A stretch of 8,308 nucleotides of DNA, taken from positions 1 to 8,308 of the forward strand of contig JALOSP010000087.1 in assembly GCA_025458365.1 (NCBI GenBank). The letters run 5' to 3'. Positions within the stretch are counted from its first letter, which is position 1. Each line of letters begins with the position of its first letter. Below the pieces are notes generated by a model. The model was not told the DNA's origin. It was given only the letters and a program-made list of their open reading frames with translations, and ran no database searches. Of the stretch, positions 1 through 4,814 are shown piece by piece. The DNA is from Hyphomonadaceae bacterium. GTDB lineage: Bacteria > Pseudomonadota > Alphaproteobacteria > Caulobacterales > Aquidulcibacteraceae. The position numbers and the translations under genes are program-made.

Positions 1-390
1 TTCGAGATCGTCGGCAATGTCGGCAAGGTCGAGATCAAGACCTTCGGCAAGGCTGGCAGCGGCAAGCTCGCCACCCTTTCCGTCGCCACCAGCGAGCGCT
101 GGAAGACCGAAGACGGCTCGGCCCGCGAGAAGACCTACTGGCACCGCATCACCGTCTTCGCCCCGGCGCTGATCGCCCGGATCGAGACGATGGTGCAGAA
201 GGGAACCCGGGTCCGGTTGCTTGGCCGCATCCGCCCCGGCAGCTACGACGACGACAAGGGCCGCACCCGCTACGTGATCGAGTTCGTGCTCGGCCCCTTC
301 AGCGAGCTCGAAGTGCTCGCCCGGGCCAAGCCGAAGGCCGGCGACGTCGAGCCCGCCGCCGCCCAGCTCGAGATGGAGGCCGCCGCCTGA
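1..390 (+). CDS. ssb: Single-stranded DNA-binding protein, 5' end outside window
   Basis: The reading frame is open from base 1 to the TGA at 388-390 and gives 129 residues; only the first few residues are missing, since the visible part starts at the first OB-fold strand (FEIVGNVG). Family marks are SERWKTEDG, the KTYWHRITVF strand, the KGTRVRLLGRIRPG turn and the closing YVIEFVLGPF strand, all in the usual SSB order. SSB coats single-stranded DNA during replication, repair and conjugative transfer. The tail after the OB fold is only about 30 residues and ends LEMEAAA, without the acidic DDxIPF-type tip that chromosomal SSBs use to recruit partner proteins. Together with the relaxase gene 600 bp downstream, this suggests an SSB paralogue carried by a mobile element rather than the housekeeping copy. 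Family assignment is firm; the accessory role is inference. Confidence 0.9.
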   Translation, partial: FEIVGNVGKVEIKTFGKAGSGKLATLSVATSERWKTEDGSAREKTYWHRITVFAPALIARIETMVQKGTRVRLLGRIRPGSYDDDKGRTRYVIEFVLGPFSELEVLARAKPKAGDVEPAAAQLEMEAAA

Positions 391-421
391 CAGCGGCCTC
401 CCCCGAGGCCATGGGGGGCCA

Positions 422-450
422 GCCCGGCAGCGCAGAGCGCGTTGCCGGGC
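422..450 (+). terminator. Strong hairpin after ssb, terminator-like
   Basis: Bases 422-433 pair with 439-450, making a 12-bp stem with one G-U pair and a 5-base AGAGC loop. It lies 31 bp after the ssb stop codon. No U-run follows, so intrinsic termination is not certain; it could instead protect the mRNA 3' end. A smaller hairpin (395-400 with 405-410) precedes it and another (451-456 with 464-469) follows directly. Confidence 0.4.
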
Positions 451-483
451 GATGGTCCCAGAAACCATCACGATGCACCCGCG

Positions 484-514
484 ACAGGGCGAAGCCTCAC
501 CGGCTCCGCCCTGT
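484..514 (+). repeat. Second long inverted repeat in the ssb downstream gap
   Basis: ACAGGGCG at 484-491 pairs perfectly with CGCCCTGT at 507-514. Inside it AGCC (493-496) pairs with GGCT (502-505) around loop TCACC, leaving a single 1x1 mismatch. No U-run follows. It may be a transcript structure or a protein site before the next small gene; function unknown. Confidence 0.45.
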
Positions 515-594
515 TCGTGCGTTCTCAACAGGTCCGGCTTGCGCTGCTGAACCCGAGTTATTGACGAAGAACACACCATGAACATACTGATGCC

Positions 595-810
595 ATGGTC
601 ACCCGCAAACGCCATGGTCTGATCTTCCCGGAAGAGGAGTTCGAGAAGCTGCGCCCCTGTCGTGAGCAGCTTCTCGCCATGTCCCAGGCCTATCGTCCTG
701 GTGGCCCGGAATACATGGCGCTGAGCCGGGTGGTGATGGCTTTGGATGAGGCAGCAGGCGTGGTGATTAACCGCCCAGGCTTCTATTCCGCGCCCTTGCA
801 CAAGACGTGA
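595..810 (+). CDS. Small hypothetical protein, 71 aa
   Basis: I do not recognise this family. The ORF runs from ATG at 595 to TGA at 808-810; an in-frame stop at 562-564 rules out a much longer N-terminus. The product is soluble-looking, with no signal peptide or membrane segment, and has a single Cys (residue 22). A charged stretch (PEEEFEKLRPCREQL) is followed by a likely helix (SRVVMALDEAAGVV). No good Shine-Dalgarno sequence precedes the ATG. Two other ATGs in another frame (578 and 590) sit just upstream and open a 14-codon reading frame that overlaps the start. Codon use, with G/C at most third positions, matches its neighbours and supports real coding. Its place between ssb and the relaxase gene suggests an accessory protein of the element, but no function can be given. 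Confidence 0.55.
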   Translation: MVTRKRHGLIFPEEEFEKLRPCREQLLAMSQAYRPGGPEYMALSRVVMALDEAAGVVINRPGFYSAPLHKT

Positions 811-923
811 GCCGGACGAGAGCTCTTGGTTTCAGCCGGTTTCGATCCGTGGCCAGAACTGAAAAGAATTGGAGGAGGGCAAGATAAAGGGGCTCTGCGC
901 GAGTTGGAACATCATGATTTTAT

Positions 924-970
924 TCGTGAATCAGGTGAATTGACTGGCGCCGTTTGAATTGTCGTGAATT
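924..970. repeat. Phased TGAAT direct repeats upstream of the relaxase gene
   Basis: TGAAT occurs at 927-931, 936-940, 955-959 and 965-969, always on the + strand. Three copies read TGAATT and two read TGAATTG. The start-to-start distances are 9, 19 and 10 bp, so all copies fall on nearly the same face of the helix, with one vacant position near 946 where GGCGCC (946-951) sits. The repeats lie 45-90 bp before the preferred relaxase start, in the AT-richer gap 811-1014. They could be an operator, or protein sites of a transfer origin; I cannot tell which. Confidence 0.4.
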
Positions 971-1001
971 ACTGTCTGACGAGGGCCCGAATGGGCGCGG
1001 C

Positions 1002-1008
1002 AGGAGGT
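1002..1008 (+). promoter_or_regulatory. Ribosome binding site deciding the relaxase start
   Basis: AGGAGGT is a near-perfect anti-Shine-Dalgarno complement with 6 bases before ATG 1015. It argues for 1015 rather than the farther GTG at 964 or ATG at 991. A second purine block, AGGAGG at 1058-1063, stands 5 bases before an in-frame ATG at 1069, so that start cannot be excluded. Confidence 0.65.
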
Positions 1009-1014
1009 CCGGCG

Positions 1015-2607
1015 ATGGACCAGACCAGACAGAACAGCGGCCTGGCAGCCAGCTCGGAGGAGGGGGCCATGACCCTGCGATCCCGCCTGCTGGCGCGGCT
1101 GCGCAACGAGGATGAAGACGTGGCGCCGCGTCTACCGGTAAAGCGCTCAGGCGGGGATGGATCGGTCAAGGCGGGCGTCGCGCGCAGGCTTGCCAGCAGC
1201 CATCTGTTTGGCCGAACTGGCGGCACGCGCGGAGTTGCTGCTGGCGCAGTGCAGGGGCCTGGCGATGGCTCCGCCGCTCTCGCGGTCAAGGCCGGGCAAA
1301 GGGTCGTCGTGAAGGCGTTTGTTGCACGCCATGGCGGGCCACGTGGGGCGTCTGACCCGGGCAAGGCGATTGCCAGTCATGTGCGTTATCTAGCCCGTGA
1401 CGGCGTGGGTGCCGATGGCAGCGAGCCGACCTTCTTTGGTGCTGAGGGCGCACTCGAGCGGGAGTCGGTGAAGGAGGCAACAGGGGCCTGGGCGGAAGAC
1501 CGCCACCACTTCCGCCTGATCATCAGTCCGGAGCATGGCGACCGGATCGATGACCTTCAGAGCTATGTCCGTGACGTGATGGGCGATGTGGCCAAGAAGC
1601 TAAACGAGCCGCGTCTGGCATGGGTTGGCATCTGTCACTTCGATACCGATCAACCCCACGCCCATGTGATGATCCGGGGCAGGCGCGCCGATGGCCGCAC
1701 GCTGGTCATGCCGCGCCGGGTGATCAGCCACACCATCCGGGAGCGCGCCGAGGCACGCGCGCAGATGCTGCTGGGTGACCAGTCCCGCGACGAGGCCGAG
1801 CGCGGTCTGTTTGCCCGCACCAAGGCAGACCGTTGGACCGACATCGACACCAAGATGGCTACGCTGGCCGAGCGCAATGGCGGGCTGCTGGCAGGTGGGG
1901 AACTGGCCCGGCGCGACACGTTCGGCGCGGTGATCCGCGGCCGGGTGGCGCATCTGGAGAAGCTGGGGCTGGCCATGCGGCAAGCTGGCGGGGGTGTCCG
2001 CTTTGCCGCGGACATGAAGGCCCGTCTCGATAGCCTGCAGCGTGGCAGGGACGAGATCCGCAATCATTGGGACCGGACAAGGGCTGAAGCGCTGAAGAGG
2101 CTCCAGCACGGCCCCAAGGCGACTGAGCGGCCATCGTCCGAGAAATCAGCTGTGGTCGAAGCAGACCAGCCATCGCGCGCATTCCCGGACCCGCGCAGCG
2201 ACCGGCTGATCCAAGCCGACCGGATCCTTGCCGACCGCGCCCGGTCCAGCGCCGCGCCGCAGCGGTTCGACCCGGAAACCGAACAGCATCTTTCGCAAAG
2301 AGCGGCTCACCTGATCGCCACCAGAGCCGCCCGCGCGCAGAACCACGGTGTCGCCTTCGCGCCCGATCACTGGAACCGGCTTGAGCGCAATGAGCTGCAA
2401 GCCGCAGCCCGCGAGCAACTGAGCTTGAACCGCACCGACATCGCCATCCAGCCCAGTGTCAGCGAAGGCAAGGTCATGGGCCATGTGAACACGGTGATGG
2501 GCCGGTTCGCAGTGGTTGATCGCGGCGTGAGCCTCGCCGCAGTGCGTGAAATGCCGGGCCAGGAGCTGGCCGTTGGCGCGGTGCTTGGGGCCGGGCTGAG
2601 CCGATGA
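1015..2607 (+). CDS. Relaxase, MOBP/VirD2-like (DUF3363-type), 530 aa
   Basis: The likely role is to nick the transfer origin and stay covalently bound to the 5' DNA end during conjugation. Residue numbers are from ATG 1015. Residues 1-105 are a basic, low-complexity leader. The nuclease core follows: SHVRYLARDGV with Tyr125, the best candidate for the catalytic tyrosine, then a RHHFRLIISPEHG strand with His164/His165. Next is HFDTDQPHAHVMIRG, whose His208, His215 and His217 match the metal-binding histidine motif of this relaxase type. RRVISHTIRERA follows, as in DUF3363 relaxases. The rest (about 290-530) is helical and charged; it ends in a small domain (VMGHVNTVMGRFAVVDRG) that I match to the DUF3363 C-terminus only weakly. 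The start is set by AGGAGGT at 1002-1008; in-frame starts at 964, 991 and 1069 are alternatives. No coupling protein or secretion genes follow; a toxin-antitoxin pair does. Confidence 0.85.
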   Translation: MDQTRQNSGLAASSEEGAMTLRSRLLARLRNEDEDVAPRLPVKRSGGDGSVKAGVARRLASSHLFGRTGGTRGVAAGAVQGPGDGSAALAVKAGQRVVVKAFVARHGGPRGASDPGKAIASHVRYLARDGVGADGSEPTFFGAEGALERESVKEATGAWAEDRHHFRLIISPEHGDRIDDLQSYVRDVMGDVAKKLNEPRLAWVGICHFDTDQPHAHVMIRGRRADGRTLVMPRRVISHTIRERAEARAQMLLGDQSRDEAERGLFARTKADRWTDIDTKMATLAERNGGLLAGGELARRDTFGAVIRGRVAHLEKLGLAMRQAGGGVRFAADMKARLDSLQRGRDEIRNHWDRTRAEALKRLQHGPKATERPSSEKSAVVEADQPSRAFPDPRSDRLIQADRILADRARSSAAPQRFDPETEQHLSQRAAHLIATRAARAQNHGVAFAPDHWNRLERNELQAAAREQLSLNRTDIAIQPSVSEGKVMGHVNTVMGRFAVVDRGVSLAAVREMPGQELAVGAVLGAGLSR

Positions 2608-2613
2608 GGGCGC

Positions 2614-2642
2614 TTGAAATCTGTACCATCGAGTGGTACAGA
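2614..2642 (+). promoter_or_regulatory. Probable higBA promoter with palindromic operator
   Basis: A perfect inverted repeat, TCTGTACCA (2620-2628) and TGGTACAGA (2634-2642), is separated by TCGAG. It lies just after a -35-like TTGAAA (2614-2619). With a 17-bp spacer the -10 position (TACAGA, 2637-2642) falls in the right arm. Antitoxins of the HigA type repress their own operon by binding such palindromes, so this is most simply the operator. The -10 matches the consensus only partly, so the promoter call is weaker than the palindrome itself. Confidence 0.6.
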
Positions 2643-2668
2643 GGGACGGGTTCTGATTGGGGTATCTG

Positions 2669-2965
2669 TTGATCGTCGAGTTCCGGCACAACTGGCTGGC
2701 AGCCTTCTTCATCGAAGACAAAGCTGCGAGGCAAGTGCCAGCTGATCTATCGGACCGCCTCTTCCGGAAGCTGCAGATGCTTGACGACGCCACGACGGAC
2801 GCCGATCTCCGCACGCCACCCAGCAATCATTTTGAAAAGCTGAGTAGCAATCTGGCGGGGTATCACTCAATCCGGGTGAACAAGCGTTGGCGTCTTGTTT
2901 TTGTGTGGGACGGTTCACGAGGTGAAGCCTCCGACGTCTATCTGGACGACCACTCGTATCGGTGA
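2669..2965 (+). CDS. higB: HigB/RelE-type mRNA interferase toxin, 98 aa
   Basis: The likely role is ribosome-dependent cleavage of mRNA, held in check by the antitoxin encoded next. The product follows the HigB pattern end to end. It has MIVEFRH...LAAFF at the start, then FRKLQMLDDATTDADLRTPP, the GYHSIRVNKRWRLVFVW core (residues 64-80, with basic Arg69, Lys72, Arg73 and Arg75) and a closing SDVYLDDHSYR, where the family usually has a DVEIVDYH-like end. Length is normal for a complete toxin. The start is chosen at TTG 2669 because it gives the usual N-terminus and GGGG lies 6 bases upstream; TTG at 2657 is in frame and would add four residues. The stop overlaps the antitoxin ribosome binding site. 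The toxin-first order is the HigBA hallmark. Confidence 0.85.
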   Translation: MIVEFRHNWLAAFFIEDKAARQVPADLSDRLFRKLQMLDDATTDADLRTPPSNHFEKLSSNLAGYHSIRVNKRWRLVFVWDGSRGEASDVYLDDHSYR

Positions 2966-2968
2966 GGA
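2964..2968 (+). promoter_or_regulatory. Ribosome binding site of higA, overlapping the higB stop
   Basis: GAGGA at 2964-2968 uses the last two bases of the higB TGA and stands 7 bases before ATG 2976. It fixes the antitoxin start at 2976, although the frame stays open back to a GTG inside higB. The arrangement ties antitoxin translation to that of the toxin. Confidence 0.6.
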
Positions 2969-2975
2969 TGTAACC

Positions 2976-3284
2976 ATGATCATGACCAAGAGGCGGCCTG
3001 TTGGCGTGAGTGAGATCCTCGTCGAGGAATTCATGGAGCCGATGGGCCTGACGCAGGCTGCGCTTGCCGAGGCGATGGGCGTTCAGCGCAAGCATGTGAA
3101 CGAGCTTTGCAATGGGCGCCGCGCTGTAACCGCCGCAACAGCGCTGATCCTTGCTCGCGTGTTCGGCAACAGCCCAGATTTCTGGCTTAACATCCAGCGG
3201 CGAACCGACCTGTGGCAAGCAATCAATTCGCCAAAGGAAGCCGAGCGCATCGCCAGGGCGCGTCCGCTTTCTGCTGCGGCGTGA
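2976..3284 (+). CDS. higA: HigA-family antitoxin, XRE helix-turn-helix, 102 aa
   Basis: This is the antitoxin and autorepressor partner of the preceding toxin. A short basic N-terminus (MIMTKRRPVGVSEILVEEF) leads into a helix-turn-helix at residues 25-48 (LTQAALAEAMGV, then QRKHVNELCNGRR), followed by the family signature of LILARVFGNSPDFWLNIQ and the closing helix RTDLWQAINSPKEAERIA. Length and order match full HigA antitoxins, so the pair looks intact. The gene begins 10 bp after the toxin stop, and a ribosome binding site overlaps that stop. Repression is expected at the palindrome 2620-2642. As a stabilising module beside the element's end it could prevent loss of the island; that role is inference. 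Confidence 0.88.
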   Translation: MIMTKRRPVGVSEILVEEFMEPMGLTQAALAEAMGVQRKHVNELCNGRRAVTAATALILARVFGNSPDFWLNIQRRTDLWQAINSPKEAERIARARPLSAAA

Positions 3285-3301
3285 GAGGCGGATCAGGCCT
3301 C
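3285..3301 (+). terminator. Weak hairpin right after the higA stop
   Basis: GAGGC (3285-3289) pairs with GCCTC (3297-3301) around a 7-base loop, starting on the base after the stop codon. Only a GTTT follows, at 3308-3311. This is the only terminator-like structure seen for the higBA transcript. A 10-bp palindrome, CTCGATCGAG (3299-3308), overlaps it. Confidence 0.25.
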
Positions 3302-3441
3302 GATCGAGTTTGGATCTAGAATGATCGAAAAGGGTGGCAGCCGGTCTTCAGTGTCTGATCGGACCGCTCGAAACCGTCAGAAACCTGCCGCCACGAACTG
3401 CAAATTCCCTAACTTTCTGCAGTTATTTCAAATCAGAAATA

Positions 3442-3461
3442 TGGGTACAAATGTGGGTACA
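3442..3461 (+). repeat. Two TGGGTACA direct repeats, integrase arm-site-like
   Basis: TGGGTACA is repeated at 3442-3449 and 3454-3461, exactly 12 bp apart. Repeats of the type GTGGGTAC are common beside genes and ends of P4-type tyrosine-integrase islands, where the integrase binds them as arm sites. They lie about 55-70 bp from the tRNA-like core at 3514-3534, a plausible arm-to-core distance. The link to an integrase is inference, because no integrase gene is visible. Confidence 0.4.
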
Positions 3462-3513
3462 GATTGGCACTTCGGCGCAAAAGTATCAGAATTAAAAGAG
3501 AAATTATTTTCTT

Positions 3514-3534
3514 GGGAACCCTCCGTCTCCGTCA
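3514..3534 (+). other. Candidate attachment site: tRNA-Ser 3'-end-like fragment
   Basis: CCCTCCGTCTCCGTCA (3519-3534) differs at one base from an end in CCGCCA that a tRNA-Ser gene with 5' GGAGACG would have. It shows the T-stem side, a GTCTCC acceptor strand and the discriminator G. The rest of the tRNA is absent upstream (AT-rich DNA instead). This fits the duplicated 3' fragment left at the distal end of an island integrated into a tRNA gene on its left. The exact crossover cannot be fixed from one end. Confidence 0.4.
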
Positions 3535-3626
3535 GTTATGCTGCATGAGAGCTTTCCCTGTTTCGGTCACGGCGCAAGGCGGCTCCGCGACGCCCGGCCG
3601 GGGTCCAGCGTGTCAAAAGGTCGAGA

Positions 3627-4814
3627 TCAAGCAGCCGACAGGGTCGGCAAGGTGGTGTGATCTTGCCCGGCATCTTCCATGATCCCGGGCAGGATAATCG
3701 TTGCAATCAAGCCGCCAGCACTGCCACGTGGGGCGAAATCAAGCTGGCCGCCCAGTGCGGTAACGTGAGCCTGGGTGATGGCGATGCCCAAACCAAGGCC
3801 GCCCGTCGTCCGGGTCAGAGCGGTTTCGGCCTGGGTGAAGGCCTGCCGGGATGCGTCGATCATCGCTTGCGGCATGCCGGGCCCGTCATCCAGCACGGCC
3901 AGGAGCAAACTCCCCGAACGCACCTCGAGGTTTGCAACCAGCAAGACCGGCGGGCCATCAGTTTCGGGTCTTCCGTGGGTCAGGGCATTGCGCAACAGGT
4001 TGCGCAGCGCGAGTTTCAGGCTTTGGAAGCCGGTCGAGACCGGAACGCCGCCGGTCCTGTCAAGGATCCGCAAGCGCGACGGGTCGGCCCCCGTATCCTG
4101 CAGCGCTGCCTGTGATGCGGAGTCCAGCACATCGCCCGGCGCGAAACGGGACGCCACAGGCTGGATGTCGCCCGAGACTGCTGCCGATGCCGCAAACAGA
4201 TCGTCACTCAATTGTTTGAGTCTTGCGGCAGCTGCCAGCACCTCGCTGGCGCGATCACGTGTATCCGGATCCGCAGAGGTTTCGGTGATCAGCTTGGAGA
4301 AACCCGTGATCGCATTCAACGGCGTGTAGAACTCATGCCGCATCAGCCGCAGAACGTCGTTCTTTCGGGCATCCGACGCGTGAAGCAGATCGCGCGTGGT
4401 CCGCAAATGCTGTTCGGTTTGCGCATTGCGCAGCACGTACGCCACCTGATGACCCAGCAATTGCCAGTTCAATGGCTTGACCACAAAGCTGGTGGCGCCA
4501 GACGAGAACGCCTCGTCGATGGCGACCATATCCTCGCGCCCTGTGATGACGACGACCGGCAGATGCTGCAAGCCGATGTCGGCCCGGATTGCGCCGATCA
4601 ACTCAAAGCCGTTCATCACCGGCATATCCAGGTCAACCAGTGCGATGTCACAGGCATGCTGATGCAACAGGCTCAAGGCTTGTGCCCCATTGGCTGCGAC
4701 CAGGACTTCGATCTCTGCAGTCGAAAGGTGGGTGATCGCAAATTCCCGCAAGATCGGGTCATCGTCTGCCACGAGGATCCGAACGCGCGCCGGGGAACCG
4801 GGATCCTTTGGCAT
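3627..4814 (-). CDS. Soluble receiver-histidine kinase (REC-HisKA-HATPase), 395 aa
   Basis: A signalling kinase whose input domain is a phosphoreceiver. Residues 10-130 form the receiver, with acidic Asp17-19, phosphoacceptor Asp61 in VDLDMP, Thr91 and Lys113-Pro114, all canonical. HisKA follows with His160 in RHEFYTPLNAI, where FY replaces the usual LR after His-Glu. The ATP-binding domain has an N-box (Asn272 and Asn276), DDGPGM (309-314) and GGLGLG (338-343), so the kinase should be active. There is no membrane segment, so it is cytoplasmic and probably takes phosphate from another kinase, then phosphorylates itself and an unseen regulator. ATG 4814 shares its A with the stop of the upstream TadG-like gene (TGATG), implying translational coupling; a GAGG lies 11 bases before the ATG. 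The tail after the kinase core is short and unrecognised. Confidence 0.9.
   Translation of the reverse strand: MPKDPGSPARVRILVADDDPILREFAITHLSTAEIEVLVAANGAQALSLLHQHACDIALVDLDMPVMNGFELIGAIRADIGLQHLPVVVITGREDMVAIDEAFSSGATSFVVKPLNWQLLGHQVAYVLRNAQTEQHLRTTRDLLHASDARKNDVLRLMRHEFYTPLNAITGFSKLITETSADPDTRDRASEVLAAAARLKQLSDDLFAASAAVSGDIQPVASRFAPGDVLDSASQAALQDTGADPSRLRILDRTGGVPVSTGFQSLKLALRNLLRNALTHGRPETDGPPVLLVANLEVRSGSLLLAVLDDGPGMPQAMIDASRQAFTQAETALTRTTGGLGLGIAITQAHVTALGGQLDFAPRGSAGGLIATIILPGIMEDAGQDHTTLPTLSAA

Larger units (their letters stand above)
3285..3626. other. Gene-free AT-rich gap, probable island end
   Basis: No convincing gene lies in these 342 bases between the convergent higA and kinase genes. 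The middle (about 3395-3515) is much richer in A/T than anything else in the window. It holds an inverted repeat AACTGCA (3396-3402) and TGCAGTT (3418-3424), a small one TATTTC (3424-3429) and GAAATA (3436-3441), two TGGGTACA direct repeats and a tRNA-Ser-like 3' end. After about 3545 the composition returns to high GC and includes the palindrome CCCGGCCGGG near 3593-3602. A 75-codon frame through this gap has AT-rich codons and no homology I recognise, so it is not called. Confidence 0.5.

Noticed and set aside
964..1014. Relaxase start at GTG 964 or ATG 991
   Set aside because: Neither has a ribosome binding site as good as AGGAGGT before ATG 1015, and the extra residues show no conserved motif. 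The GTG would also overlap the last TGAAT repeat.
2146..2826. 226-codon minus-strand frame opposite the relaxase and higB genes
   Set aside because: It is a by-product of GC-rich coding on the + strand. It crosses the ends of two well-supported genes and has no family motifs.
3511..3534. Complete tRNA gene
   Set aside because: Only the 3' acceptor and part of the T-stem side are present. Upstream bases are AT-rich and cannot form anticodon or D arms.
3321..3548. 75-codon + frame in the AT-rich gap after higA
   Set aside because: It spans the inverted repeats, the TGGGTACA repeats and the tRNA-like fragment. Its codons lack the high-GC third positions of all neighbours, and the product resembles nothing I know.
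3571..3602. Terminator of the minus-strand kinase operon
   Set aside because: The GC-rich inverted pieces here (GGCG/CGCC and CCCGGCCGGG) give only short stems or no loop, and no U-run follows in either direction.
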